A stretch of 64,000 nucleotides of DNA from Bacillota bacterium (GCA_030705925.1 JAUZPM010000001.1:1-64000); one strand, 5' to 3'. Shown: positions 20,636 through 30,031, numbered from the stretch's first letter. Translations and numbers: made by a program. Notes: a model not told the origin generated them from the letters alone.

Positions 20636-20664
20636 TTGCGTTTTTCGTGAAAACAGTGTATAAT
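20636..20664 (+). promoter_or_regulatory. tRNA-Val promoter
   Basis: TTGCGT (20636-20641), 17-nt spacer, TATAAT (20659-20664), 12 nt upstream of the tRNA. It is divergent from the pyrG promoter. Confidence 0.7.
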
Positions 20665-20676
20665 GTCATCCACGAC

Positions 20677-20752
20677 GGACACTTAGCTCAGCTGGTAGAG
20701 CACTCGCTTGACGTGCGAGTGGTCAGGGGTTCGAGTCCCTTAGTGTCCACCA
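20677..20752 (+). tRNA. tRNA-Val (anticodon GAC)
   Basis: 76 nt with encoded CCA. The acceptor GGACACT pairs with AGTGTCC. The anticodon stem CTCGC/GCGAG encloses loop TTGACGT, giving GAC. The D arm TAGCTCAGCTGGTAGAGCA and T arm AGGGGTTCGAGTCCCT are standard. It stands alone between its own promoter and terminator. Confidence 0.96.
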
Positions 20753-20756
20753 TTGT

Positions 20757-20799
20757 AAAAAGCCTTGTAAGCCTGAAGAGCGGGATACAGGGCTTTTTT
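20757..20799 (+). terminator. Terminator after tRNA-Val
   Basis: AAAAGCCTTGTA pairs with TACAGGGCTTTT (one G-T pair), a 12-bp stem with a 16-nt loop, followed by a T-run. Confidence 0.8.
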
Positions 20800-20923
20800 A
20801 TTTACAATTACAATAATTTCGTGTGTGAGACACTTGTACGACATTTTCTTTTCAATTCTGTTTACAAAAAATGCAATAATAACCCTGTCAGCTAAAAAGC
20901 ATATACTATACAGGGGTGATCAT

Positions 20924-21091
20924 ACGAATAATTGTTTAGATGAAATTCCTTTAATTTCGGCTTCTATCGCGATAGCATTGGCAAAAAGCATGACTGCCGA
21001 TCAGCTTAATCTATACGGTAACTTAATTGCCGCCATCGGCGCAGAAATGATGACAATAGCTGCAGCTCGGCAAACAGCTTCAAAAGAATAA
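20924..21091 (+). CDS. Small DUF6774-like protein with apparent ACG start
   Basis: 55 aa. The pattern N-N-C near the N-terminus, then ALAKSMTADQLNLYGNLIAAIG and TIAAARQT, resembles a small Clostridia family of unknown function (DUF6774, from memory and unverified). Homologs would begin M-N-N-C. The codon at that position here is ACG (20924-20926), preceded by AGGGGTG with good spacing, and no ATG, GTG or TTG lies nearby in frame. The next upstream in-frame start (GTG 20825) has no ribosome site and the next downstream ATG (20990) would remove 22 residues. ACG initiation or a point mutation/sequencing error are the alternatives. Confidence 0.6.
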   Translation, partial: TNNCLDEIPLISASIAIALAKSMTADQLNLYGNLIAAIGAEMMTIAAARQTASKE

Positions 21092-21149
21092 TAACTTATT
21101 TCTATATATTGTGGGTAAATATAAGTAATTTTGGCATATATGCTTTAAT

Positions 21150-21166
21150 TGTTAGTAAAATGTTAA
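21150..21166 (+). promoter_or_regulatory. Candidate WalR-binding site
   Basis: TGTTAG (21150-21155), 5 nt, TGTTAA (21161-21166). This is the WalR box pattern TGTWAH-N5-TGTWAH with one mismatch (the final G of the first half). It lies 16 nt upstream of the -35 of the LysM-G5-M23 peptidase gene, which immediately precedes walRK. Confidence 0.45.
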
Positions 21167-21182
21167 CATTCTTTAGGCAAAG

Positions 21183-21211
21183 TTGACATTTTTACCGTTT
21201 TGGAGTATCAT
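21183..21211 (+). promoter_or_regulatory. Promoter of the M23 peptidase gene
   Basis: TTGACA (21183-21188), 17-nt spacer, TATCAT (21206-21211), about 48 nt upstream of the GTG start. Confidence 0.7.
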
Positions 21212-21259
21212 AAATGGTAGTTTTTTTTAAATAAATCCTACGCGAAAGGAGTTGAATTC

Positions 21260-22912
21260 GTGGAGGAACGCAAATTAAAACGTTTATTTTTAATAATAAT
21301 ACAATTTATTTATCATATCGGAGATTTCGTACGTACATCGTTTGAGCTTCTTTTTGAGGAAATACTTCATATTTTGCATAAGTCTTATGATTTTACCTCG
21401 AAAACAAGTTTACCCTATATTAGAAAAGTAAAACCCGTATTTTTCAGTTTATTATTAAAAGTCAACAGTTTTCGCAAGCGATTCTCAGCCTTTGCCTTTA
21501 AGGTAATGACAGGTCACGAAATTACACAGTTTACTTTTCCGCTGACAAATGACGAGAAAAGCAAAATTAAAAAGTATATAATTGCCCACGCTGTATATTA
21601 TACAGCACCAGTTATTGCATCTGTTGTTTTCTTCACACTTATTACATCTGCAAAAGACTATACAATGGGTCTGAAAGTATTAATCGACAATAAAGAGGTC
21701 GCAGCGGTAAAAGACCAAAACCAGTATCAGGAAGTCCTGAGGAAAGTCGAAAATTATGTTTCATCTGTTAGCGGCGAAACATATAAATGCGACGTTCAGC
21801 CCGTTTTCCAAGTCTCCTTAACTAATAAAGAGCAGTTTAAAAATGAATCGAACCTTGAGAATACATTACTTTCCAAGGCAAGCGATATAATTACGGATGC
21901 TTATGGTCTATATGTAGATGGTCAGCTTATTGCAGCTAATAATGATGAAAAAGTATTAAATGACCAGCTTCAGGCTGTGGTTGAGCAATATAAAAATAAA
22001 GACGCTGTTGAAGAAAATATTGAATTTATTCAGGATGTAAAAGTTGAAAAGAGCACTGTTCCTGTAAAAATGATTAAAACAGCCAATGAGATAAGCGGAA
22101 TATTGAATTCACAGGTCGTAAGAGCTCAGACGTATACCGTAAAAAAAGGGGACATGCTCCTTTCAATTGCAAAACAGGTTGGTATGACTGTTAACGATTT
22201 GCAGGCTCTGAATCCAAACGTTAATCCAAATGTTATGCGTGAAGGAACAGAACTTAAAGTTTCAAAATCTGTTCCGTTATTATCGGTGAAAATCGTCCGA
22301 AAGCTTCAACACGACGAGTCCATTCCCTATACAGTCGAAAAGAAAAAAACCAATGAACTTTATACGTCTCAGTCGAAAGTTTCTGTTTCAGGTCAGGAAG
22401 GCACAGCAAGGGTTACAGAGGAACTGTTTATCGTTGATGGAGTTGAAGTGACCCGCCAGAGATTAAGCCGCGAGGTCATATCTAATCCTGTTAATCAAGT
22501 TGAGCTATGGGGATCGAAAGAATTGCCCAAAAAAACTGCCACTGGTTCTCTTCGGTATCCTGTAGGCGGTTACGTAAGCTCCAGGTTTGGGGTAAGCCGC
22601 GGGGCATCTTTCCACACTGGTCTTGACCTTGCTTGTTCAAGAGGAACTCCGATTGCGGCAGCAGACGGCGGAACGGTTGTATTTGCTGGGCGCAGCGGGG
22701 GGTACGGACTGTTAGTTAAAATATCACACGGAAATGGTTATGAAACTTACTACGCACATTGTAGTGTTCTTCTTGTTCAGGAGGGACAAAAAGTTGCAAA
22801 GGGTGAAATTATCGCAAAGGTTGGGACAACAGGAAACAGTACCGGGCCACATCTGCATTTTGAGGTTCGTGTCAACGGACAGCCTCAAAATCCATTAAAT
22901 TATCTTAACTAA
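21260..22912 (+). CDS. Membrane-anchored LysM-G5-M23 peptidoglycan endopeptidase
   Basis: 550 aa. A membrane segment near residues 110-130 (APVIASVVFFTLITSA) follows a long basic N-terminus. A LysM domain (about 290-335, TYTVKKGDMLLSIAKQVGM) binds peptidoglycan, a G5 domain follows (about 337-415), and an M23 zinc endopeptidase closes the protein (about 435-550) with HTGLDLA, YAHC and HLHFEV metal-site motifs. It would cleave cross-links outside the membrane. The start is GTG with AAAGGAG. It has its own promoter with a WalR-box-like site and ends in a terminator, so the adjacent WalRK system may regulate it. Confidence 0.93.
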   Translation: MEERKLKRLFLIIIQFIYHIGDFVRTSFELLFEEILHILHKSYDFTSKTSLPYIRKVKPVFFSLLLKVNSFRKRFSAFAFKVMTGHEITQFTFPLTNDEKSKIKKYIIAHAVYYTAPVIASVVFFTLITSAKDYTMGLKVLIDNKEVAAVKDQNQYQEVLRKVENYVSSVSGETYKCDVQPVFQVSLTNKEQFKNESNLENTLLSKASDIITDAYGLYVDGQLIAANNDEKVLNDQLQAVVEQYKNKDAVEENIEFIQDVKVEKSTVPVKMIKTANEISGILNSQVVRAQTYTVKKGDMLLSIAKQVGMTVNDLQALNPNVNPNVMREGTELKVSKSVPLLSVKIVRKLQHDESIPYTVEKKKTNELYTSQSKVSVSGQEGTARVTEELFIVDGVEVTRQRLSREVISNPVNQVELWGSKELPKKTATGSLRYPVGGYVSSRFGVSRGASFHTGLDLACSRGTPIAAADGGTVVFAGRSGGYGLLVKISHGNGYETYYAHCSVLLVQEGQKVAKGEIIAKVGTTGNSTGPHLHFEVRVNGQPQNPLNYLN

Positions 22913-22917
22913 ATATG

Positions 22918-22946
22918 GAGGACTTATTTTAAGTCCTCTTTTATTT
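22918..22946 (+). terminator. Terminator after the M23 peptidase gene
   Basis: Stem GAGGACTTA (22918-22926) with TAAGTCCTC (22930-22938), followed by TTTTATTTT. It separates the peptidase gene from walR. Confidence 0.85.
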
Positions 22947-22995
22947 TAAATTGAATTTGTGTATAATAATATAATGCAGGGTTTTGAGGTGAAAT

Positions 22996-23691
22996 ATGGA
23001 AAAAAGATTTAAAATATTAATCATAGAAGATGAAAAAACCATTGCAGATATTTTGGAATTTAATCTTAATAAAGAAGGATTCGATACGCTCATATCTTAC
23101 GACGGTGAAGATGGATTTGACAAAGCAATTGACAGTGGGTGCGACTTAATCCTTCTTGACGTAATGCTTCCAAAACTTGATGGATGGGAAGTCCTGCGAC
23201 GTGTCCGCCAAAAACTGACTACGCCTGTTATTATGCTTACAGCGCGCGAAGAGGAAATGGATAAAATCACAGGTCTTGAACTCGGGGCGGATGATTATAT
23301 AACCAAACCATTCAGCATGAAGGAGCTTATAGCACGCGTGAGAGCCAATCTTCGCCGCAGTTCGTTTATGAAAGCGGATAGTAATGAGGGTATGCTGACT
23401 TTCCGCAACCTTCGCATAGATAAAAGCCATTTCACAGTATTTAAGAACAACGAACAGGTGGAACTTTCAAATAAAGAATTCGCACTTCTTTTATTCCTTG
23501 CAGAACACTTGGGCAAAGTATATTCAAGAGAACAGCTTATGGAACAAGTCTGGGGATATGAAGGATTCTATGGTGATTTACGTGCAGTTGACGTAATGGT
23601 AAGAAGGATCCGAGAGAAGATTGAAAGAGACAGTTCAGATCCTGACTTTATAAAAACCAAAAGAGGCGTTGGATACTATTTCGATTTTTAA
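22996..23691 (+). CDS. walR: Response regulator WalR (YycF), OmpR family
   Basis: 231 aa. Receiver domain (1-120) with acidic pair EDE (11-13), phospho-acceptor D55 in LLDVMLP and the Lys of ITKPFS near 107. The C-terminal winged helix includes SNKEFALLLFLAEHLGKVYSREQLMEQVWGYE, as in WalR proteins. WalR controls peptidoglycan hydrolase genes and is essential in many Firmicutes. It starts with ATG after GAGGTGA and is followed by its kinase after 12 nt. Identification as WalR rests on the kinase, YycH-like and YycI-like neighbours. Confidence 0.93.
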   Translation: MEKRFKILIIEDEKTIADILEFNLNKEGFDTLISYDGEDGFDKAIDSGCDLILLDVMLPKLDGWEVLRRVRQKLTTPVIMLTAREEEMDKITGLELGADDYITKPFSMKELIARVRANLRRSSFMKADSNEGMLTFRNLRIDKSHFTVFKNNEQVELSNKEFALLLFLAEHLGKVYSREQLMEQVWGYEGFYGDLRAVDVMVRRIREKIERDSSDPDFIKTKRGVGYYFDF

Positions 23692-23703
23692 GGAGTATTA
23701 AAG

Positions 23704-25482
23704 ATGACAAGAGGATTGCAGCGCAAACTGGTGCTTATCCTGGTGCTTCTTATAATATCTTCTATGGCAGTGGTGGGCATTGTTCTCGTAAATTCCGTTA
23801 CATCCTTTTTTCACACGGACTTTCTAAAACAACTGGATACATTTTTCAGCAGTTCAATGACAGCTTCTTTACAGGAGACTGCTTCCGGTGATTCTCCGGT
23901 TGACAGCCTCGAAAAAAAACTGTCACTATATTCTTCACGCCTTGGAATAGATACATATCGTAATTTTTATATTTTATCAGCAGACGGCCGCTTTTTGGCT
24001 GGCTCAAATTCAGAACTTGGTCAAAGCCTTGAGATTACCCCAAACCTTGCCGCGGCAATCAGCGGCAATCCTCATAATACGATTTCAGTGGCTGCCAATA
24101 TGATGGACTATGCAATGCCGATAGTCGCCAAGGACGGTACTAAATATATTATTTACATTAAGGATTCAAAACAGGAAACTCGTGAACTTACCTGGGTCAT
24201 TGTGGTTATTATAGTCGAAACCGTATTCCTAGCCATGCTGATTGCCGTCATCTTAAGCTTTTTCCTCGCAAGAACAATTACTAATCCTATACGAAGCATA
24301 ACTCGGGGCGCATCAAAAATCGCTGATGGTGATTTTTCGTATAAAATAGAGGTGTCTTCATCAGACGAAATAGGGACTCTTGCGTCTACCTTCAATGATA
24401 TGGCTAAAGTTCTTGAAGATACACTTCATAATATTGAGGAGGAACGAGGAAAGCTCCAGACAATATTCCTTTATATGACAGACGGGGTTGCCGCATTTGA
24501 TGGTGATGGATTATTGCTTCATATTAATAATTCGTGCTTGCAAATGCTTGGCGGAGAATATATAGAAAATCAAAGTACGTTTGATCAGATGTTTACTCCC
24601 CTTTCAGGTGAAAATTATGAAAGAGTTCAAAAATTAGCATCTAAAGGAACAATCGTCAAAGAAATTTCAGCTAACGATAAAACTTTTAAGTGTGATTTCG
24701 CACGCTTTTCAATGGGCAGTGATAAGCAGGGTATCATCGTCGTCATGCACGATATTACCGAGCAACAAAAGATAGAATCATCACGGCGTGAATTTATAGC
24801 AAATGTATCGCATGAGCTTAGGACCCCACTTACTAATGTAAAAAGCTATACGGAAACTGTGATGGAAAATGAAGACCTGCCCATAGAATCAAAACAGAAA
24901 TTTCTCGGTGTTGTTATAAATGAAGCTGATCGTATGATCCGCATAGTTAAAGATTTGCTTGTTTTATCTAAACTCGACAACAAGAAAATGGATTTGAGAT
25001 TCGACGAGCTGGACATTAAAGATATCGCAAACGCAGCTTATGAGGCAATGCTTATCGAAGCGCATAAAAGGTCTCAAAAGCTTACATTTTCTTATGAGGA
25101 AAACATATTGCCTGTTTTCGGCGACAAACAGCGAATCGAGCAGGTAATAATCAATATATTATCTAATGCAATCAAATATACTCCGGATGGCGGATTAATT
25201 GATATGTCAATTAGGTCAGAAGACCATTTTGCAGTACTTGATATAAAAGATAACGGCATAGGGATTCCAGCAGAAGACCTGCCGCGAATTTTTGAGCGTT
25301 TTTACCGTGTAGATAAGGCACGTTCCCGCGAAATGGGCGGAACAGGGCTGGGACTTGCTATTGCAAAAGATATTATAACTGAGCACGGCGGAACCATATC
25401 TATTGACAGCAAGTTTGGAAGCGGAACGACAGTAACGATAAAAATGCCGTTTAAAGAACAGGTACAGTATGCGGAAGATTAA
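23704..25482 (+). CDS. walK: Sensor histidine kinase WalK (YycG)
   Basis: 592 aa. Two membrane segments (about 10-32 and 160-185) flank an extracytoplasmic sensor domain, followed by HAMP (about 185-240), a PAS domain (about 245-355), HisKA with the phosphorylated His in NVSHELRTP (residue about 370) and an HATPase domain with N, G1 (DNGIGIP) and G2 (GGTGLGLAI) boxes. It phosphorylates WalR. AAGGAG precedes the ATG, and the 3' end overlaps walH by 14 nt. Confidence 0.95.
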   Translation: MTRGLQRKLVLILVLLIISSMAVVGIVLVNSVTSFFHTDFLKQLDTFFSSSMTASLQETASGDSPVDSLEKKLSLYSSRLGIDTYRNFYILSADGRFLAGSNSELGQSLEITPNLAAAISGNPHNTISVAANMMDYAMPIVAKDGTKYIIYIKDSKQETRELTWVIVVIIVETVFLAMLIAVILSFFLARTITNPIRSITRGASKIADGDFSYKIEVSSSDEIGTLASTFNDMAKVLEDTLHNIEEERGKLQTIFLYMTDGVAAFDGDGLLLHINNSCLQMLGGEYIENQSTFDQMFTPLSGENYERVQKLASKGTIVKEISANDKTFKCDFARFSMGSDKQGIIVVMHDITEQQKIESSRREFIANVSHELRTPLTNVKSYTETVMENEDLPIESKQKFLGVVINEADRMIRIVKDLLVLSKLDNKKMDLRFDELDIKDIANAAYEAMLIEAHKRSQKLTFSYEENILPVFGDKQRIEQVIINILSNAIKYTPDGGLIDMSIRSEDHFAVLDIKDNGIGIPAEDLPRIFERFYRVDKARSREMGGTGLGLAIAKDIITEHGGTISIDSKFGSGTTVTIKMPFKEQVQYAED

Positions 25483-26881
25483 AGAGTTCATAAAAAGTAT
25501 AATATTAACTTTCCTTGTCCTGTCTATGCTTACAATGTCACTTCGAATAATGATTGTGGACAGAATGGTGCAGGAAGGCACTTTTAAAAGTTCCGTCCGT
25601 GCCCTTCTGCAAAGCATCGGGCTTCCGGGTATTGCTGATTTTTTTAAAGAAGAATCAATTACATCTGATATTACCTATTCGACAGAACGCTTTATTTATC
25701 CGTCATTTATTGTAGTAAGAAATAATGAAGGCGTTTTTGCAGCCGCTTACAATAGGGATAACATAATAAACGCGTTCAGCGGAATAAAAAACGTTATTAC
25801 AAAAGTAATTAAGAGTAACCCTGCACAGGATTACAAAAAACCTTTTTCCACCCTTATTACTGAAAAAGGTATTCTGATAGATACCGGCCGCTCTTTATCT
25901 CTGGATATCGTGATGAGAGTATCTGAAAACAGCCGTTCAACTGTAAAAAGATTATTTTTCAGGTATTGCTTTATAACTGAAACCAATAATAAATTATCTG
26001 TCTATGTAAAAAATGAAGAAACCAACTCCGTTTATGTTTTCTCTTCAAAAAACTCAGAACTACTTACGGAGTATAATAAATATCTAACCAATGCATCATC
26101 GTCACAAGTATTTTCACCTGCTATGATCAGCAGCGACATGCAATTCAATGGAATCAACACTCCGCCATGGCTGCTTTCGTATAAAGCAGGAACTTTATCA
26201 CTCTCTCCTTCAACTCCTTCAAACATAATTTACAATAAAACTGACAAAGCATTCAACGCGCAGTATCTTAGCAGTGTGCTCAAAATTTTTGGGTTTAATT
26301 ACAATTCTGTAAGACGTGATACCGAAAAAAACGGGTCTGTAATTTATGTTGAAAATCTTAGCAGCATAACCATTACTCCACAAGGAAGAGCATTATTTTC
26401 AACTTCTCAGCCTGAGGGTGGTCTATCATTATCTACTTTTGGCGAGGAAGTGAGCGAAAATGGATACAGCCTGCAGAATATAATTGTAGCGGCACATAAG
26501 CTTATAGATTCATTTGATAAACGGCTTACCGGCGGCTCAGATGCAGATCTGCGGTTCTCAAACGCTTACTTTGAGGATGAAAGCGGCACCTGTGTTATCG
26601 ATTTTGATTATGTTATAAACGGTATGCCGGTTAAATTGTCGGGTGACCATCCTTACGCTGCCCGCATAAAATACTCTGATGGTTATTTCACTGAGGCGGA
26701 CATCACATTCCGAACCTATGCGAAATCAGGGACGGCATTCTCACCAATGCAGATTGATAATGCTATTATACTGGCGGGATTGTCGCATCCTAATAAGGAT
26801 GTATTAACTGCTGACATCGAATACAATGATACCGGCGATAAAGAGATGATCCCAGACTATAGAGTTTATTTTAAAAAGTAA
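25469..26881 (+). CDS. walH: YycH-like WalK regulator (WalH)
   Basis: 470 aa. A single N-terminal membrane segment (about 9-31, SIILTFLVLSMLTMSLRI) and a large extracytoplasmic part with low sequence conservation. The position directly after walK and before a YycI-like gene, and the topology, identify it as the YycH/WalH-type protein, which binds WalK at the membrane to tune its activity. The ATG lies inside the walK frame (14-nt overlap). Sequence-level identification is moderate; synteny carries most of the weight. Confidence 0.8.
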   Translation: MRKIKEFIKSIILTFLVLSMLTMSLRIMIVDRMVQEGTFKSSVRALLQSIGLPGIADFFKEESITSDITYSTERFIYPSFIVVRNNEGVFAAAYNRDNIINAFSGIKNVITKVIKSNPAQDYKKPFSTLITEKGILIDTGRSLSLDIVMRVSENSRSTVKRLFFRYCFITETNNKLSVYVKNEETNSVYVFSSKNSELLTEYNKYLTNASSSQVFSPAMISSDMQFNGINTPPWLLSYKAGTLSLSPSTPSNIIYNKTDKAFNAQYLSSVLKIFGFNYNSVRRDTEKNGSVIYVENLSSITITPQGRALFSTSQPEGGLSLSTFGEEVSENGYSLQNIIVAAHKLIDSFDKRLTGGSDADLRFSNAYFEDESGTCVIDFDYVINGMPVKLSGDHPYAARIKYSDGYFTEADITFRTYAKSGTAFSPMQIDNAIILAGLSHPNKDVLTADIEYNDTGDKEMIPDYRVYFKK

Positions 26882-26915
26882 ATTTACCTAACTTACGTTA
26901 AAGGTAGGACTTTAT

Positions 26916-27695
26916 ATGCAATGGTCAAGGATAAAAACAATCTTAATAATATTCTTAGCAGTAATAAATATACTGCTTTTTTTAGAGCTTCAAAGGATAT
27001 CCCATGAGCAAAATTATATTACAGAACAATACGCTGTCGACTCATCTTCAGCTCTCTCAAAGTTGGGTATTTCTGTAGACCCATCTGTAATTCCCTTAAA
27101 AAAGCCTAACGTTCCAGTTGTAATTTATAACGCAGATGAAACACTTCAAAAAATGGGGAATAACGTTTGTGCCGCTTACCAAAACAGCAGTTTTACAGTA
27201 TCAGGGTTAAATTTTCAATACAAGAATAATGGGCAGGGCACTGCTGCAAAATCGCCATCTAGTTCAATACAAACTTTTTTTAAATTGTTTGGAGTTAAAG
27301 AAAATGAATTTAAGATAAAAAATATTTCCAGTGATGGAACGCAGGCAGAAGCCGAACAGCTTATTAACGGAATACCTGTATATGGAGGTGTAAAATTTAA
27401 AATCTCGGGTAATATTGTATTAGAGGCACAAGGAACATGGATTGTTTCACAGCAAATGTCTGAAAAAAAGCAATCGCTTCCGGATGCAATTAATGTATTA
27501 TTTAGCATTGCGCGCGGCGATTCTTTAGATAAACAGGAAATAAGTAATATACAATCAATCGAGCTCGTTTACATGCCTTCAGGAAGCTCAGCTTTTAAGA
27601 ATGCTCAGCTCGCTCCTTCTTATCTGTTTGTATTAAAAAACGGGACAAAATGTTACTATGATTTATCATCTTCAGTTTTCCATACAATCGATTAA
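26916..27695 (+). CDS. walI: YycI-like WalK regulator (WalI)
   Basis: 259 aa. The N-terminus MQWSRIKTILIIFLAVINILLF with a single membrane helix is typical of YycI/WalI, followed by an extracytoplasmic domain containing the family-like segments VVIYNADETLQKMG and INGIPVYGGVKFKISG. WalI partners WalH in controlling WalK. It follows walH by 34 nt with an AAAGGTAGG ribosome site. In Bacillus the next gene is walJ, but here murA follows and walJ is at 3033. Confidence 0.85.
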   Translation: MQWSRIKTILIIFLAVINILLFLELQRISHEQNYITEQYAVDSSSALSKLGISVDPSVIPLKKPNVPVVIYNADETLQKMGNNVCAAYQNSSFTVSGLNFQYKNNGQGTAAKSPSSSIQTFFKLFGVKENEFKIKNISSDGTQAEAEQLINGIPVYGGVKFKISGNIVLEAQGTWIVSQQMSEKKQSLPDAINVLFSIARGDSLDKQEISNIQSIELVYMPSGSSAFKNAQLAPSYLFVLKNGTKCYYDLSSSVFHTID

Positions 27696-27783
27696 AAGGA
27701 ATAAAAACACTGTACAGGAATACAATTTCGTGTTAAAATAGTCAAAGCGACTTTAAATTGATTTTTTTCGGATGGTGAACATA

Positions 27784-29079
27784 TTGGATAAGTATGTAAT
27801 TCACGGCGGCAAAAAGCTTTACGGTGAAATAAACATCAGCGGCGCTAAAAATGCTGCTGTCGCAATATTACCTGCTACCGTTTTGATTGAAGGCCCTGTT
27901 CGCATTGATAACATACCTAATATAAGTGATGTACAGTATATAACGGAAATGCTCTACAAAATGGGTGCTTCTGTTAAAATGATTAATAAAAATTCTATTG
28001 AGATAGACACTACACATATTCGGAATACACCGCCTCCCTATGATATGGTTCGTAAAATGAGAGCATCATATTATTTTATTGGTTCTATGCTTGGTCGGTT
28101 TAATGAAGCACAGGTGGCAATGCCTGGCGGATGCAACTTTGGGGTTCGCCCGATTGACCAGCATATTAAGGGATTCGAGGCGCTCGGAGCTAAGGTGACC
28201 GTTGAACCCGGCGGAATAATAACCGCAAAAGCCGATAACGGACTTACGGGCAGCATGATTTATATGGATCTTGTTTCTGTTGGCGCAACTATGAATATTA
28301 TGCTTGCTGCTGTACGCGCCAAGGGAACAACAATAATTGACAATGCCGCTAAGGAACCGCATATCGTTGATCTTGCAAACTTTCTGAATGCTTGCGGCGC
28401 TAACATTATGGGTGCTGGAACTGATACTATCAAAATCCGCGGCGTTGAATATTTACATGGCGGGCAGTATTCTATAATTCCTGATCAGATTGAGGCGGGA
28501 ACATACATGGCTCTCGTTGCTGCAACAGGCGGTAATGTTGAAATTAAAAATGTAATTCCTAAACATCTTGAATCAATTACTGCAAAGCTTATTGAAATGG
28601 GCGTCGAGGTAATCGAAAAAGACGAAAGTGTCGTCGTTATAAAGGGCGATAATAGACTCAATCGTATTAATATTAAAACAATGCCTTACCCTGGCTTTCC
28701 AACAGATATGCAGCCGCAATTTGGTGTCTTGCTTTCGCTTGCAACAGGGACAAGTATACTAACAGAAAACGTTTTTGATAATAGATATAAGTATGTTGAC
28801 GAGTTAAAAAGAATGGGCGCAATGATTTCCGTTGATGGAAAACTTGCCGTATTCGAGGGAGTCGCTCATTTTAGTCCTGCTCCTGTCAAAGCTTGCGATC
28901 TTCGAGCGGGTGCTGCTCTTGTAATGGCAGCTCTTACAGCCGAAGGTGTAACTGAGGTTGAAGACATATATCATATTGAACGTGGCTACGAGGAGTTCAT
29001 TGAAAAACTTCGTGATATCGGCGCTGACATACGAAAAATTAGTATCCCTGATGGCGCATTATTCGGTCAAGCTAATTAA
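27784..29079 (+). CDS. murA: UDP-N-acetylglucosamine 1-carboxyvinyltransferase
   Basis: 431 aa. It transfers enolpyruvate from PEP to UDP-GlcNAc, the first committed step of peptidoglycan synthesis and the fosfomycin target. The N-terminal SGAKNAAVAILPA and the active-site cysteine loop PGGCNFGVRPID (Cys equivalent to Cys115 of E. coli) are intact, as is the late RAGAALVMAAL block. TTG at 27784 is chosen: it gives the usual (M)DKYVIHGGKKLYGE start and lies 7 nt after GGTGA; an in-frame ATG at 27772 overlaps that ribosome site. It ends in a terminator. Confidence 0.95.
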   Translation: MDKYVIHGGKKLYGEINISGAKNAAVAILPATVLIEGPVRIDNIPNISDVQYITEMLYKMGASVKMINKNSIEIDTTHIRNTPPPYDMVRKMRASYYFIGSMLGRFNEAQVAMPGGCNFGVRPIDQHIKGFEALGAKVTVEPGGIITAKADNGLTGSMIYMDLVSVGATMNIMLAAVRAKGTTIIDNAAKEPHIVDLANFLNACGANIMGAGTDTIKIRGVEYLHGGQYSIIPDQIEAGTYMALVAATGGNVEIKNVIPKHLESITAKLIEMGVEVIEKDESVVVIKGDNRLNRINIKTMPYPGFPTDMQPQFGVLLSLATGTSILTENVFDNRYKYVDELKRMGAMISVDGKLAVFEGVAHFSPAPVKACDLRAGAALVMAALTAEGVTEVEDIYHIERGYEEFIEKLRDIGADIRKISIPDGALFGQAN

Positions 29080-29094
29080 ATAAATCAAAATTAT

Positions 29095-29128
29095 AAGCAC
29101 TCTGCTTTTTTCAAGCTGAGTGCTTTTT
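29095..29128 (+). terminator. Terminator after murA
   Basis: AAGCACTC-T-GCTT pairs with AAGC-T-GAGTGCTT, then TTTTTGCTTT. Confidence 0.8.
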
Positions 29129-29161
29129 GCTTTATATACTAGGCTTTTCATTTTATCCATA

Positions 29162-29827
29162 TCAATATTTTTCTATAAATAAGCTCCCATCAGTTTGAAT
29201 CTCGGCATAGAATACTTCTTTTGCTGAATTAATGTTCTGCTGTTTAAGCTGATCATTCAGCCAAGCCTCATTTAGATTTAGCTCTTTTAGGTTTCTGTGT
29301 ATGATATTGCCGTCGGTAATTATCTCACATGGGATGCAATTAATAGCCGAAGTAGGCACCTTCATATCTTCCTTGGTAATTTGCTGTTTTTGAGGCTTTT
29401 TCATTACACTAAGTTTTCCGTCTGGCTCTAATATCGCATACTCAACTTCAGTGATTGAAAATATGTTATTTTCTCTAAGCATCATTGTAAGATCGTCCAT
29501 ATTGAGCCTGTTTTTTTGAAGTGCTTTTCTTAATACCTTGCCTTTACCCACTACGATAGTGGGTTTCCCATCAACGAAAGTCCTAAATTTACCGGATTTT
29601 AAATTAATCAGGCCGGTAATTAAAGTTAAGAAACTCCAAAAAACCAAAATAAGAAAATTGGCAATTTTATTATTTTGGACTCTCATAACATCGGCGGCAA
29701 TAGTGCCCATTGTTATCCCAGTTATATAATTGAAGTAGGTTAATTGATTCAGCTGTTTTTTTCCTAAAATTCTTGTCAGTATTAGTAAAGTAATATATAC
29801 AATTATTACATTTAGAATTAATTTCAT
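29162..29827 (-). CDS. DUF421 (YetF-like) membrane protein
   Basis: 221 aa. Three N-terminal membrane helices (about 3-20, 35-50, 58-75) with the family motif LTRILGKKQLNQLTYFNYITGITMG, followed by the cytoplasmic DUF421 part (GKPTIVVGKGKVL and MMLREN). Relatives (YetF, YkjA, YrbG) are linked to spores in Bacillus; the biochemical role is not established. It converges on murA with the murA terminator between them. Confidence 0.88.
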   Translation of the reverse strand: MKLILNVIIVYITLLILTRILGKKQLNQLTYFNYITGITMGTIAADVMRVQNNKIANFLILVFWSFLTLITGLINLKSGKFRTFVDGKPTIVVGKGKVLRKALQKNRLNMDDLTMMLRENNIFSITEVEYAILEPDGKLSVMKKPQKQQITKEDMKVPTSAINCIPCEIITDGNIIHRNLKELNLNEAWLNDQLKQQNINSAKEVFYAEIQTDGSLFIEKY

Positions 29828-30031
29828 ACATTCTCTCCGTTTAACTCATTAATTATAGTATCTAAAAAATTTTTTTCTATATGTAATGAAATATGTGGTC
29901 TTTCAAAATCTCCCGCTTTCTAAAAATAAAAACGACCCGCCGTTTTGGGCTGGCGAATCGTCTTACTAATATATTAACTACTATGGTAAAATGTGATATA
30001 CTTTAACAAATAAGTAAAACTAGGTGATGTA

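Noticed and set aside
29929-29962. Terminator between the DUF421 gene and the 98-aa membrane gene
   Set aside because: The stem is interrupted by mismatches (ACGA-xx-CGCC/GGCG-xx-TCGT) and the T-run is poor, so it is only mentioned with the adjacent gene.
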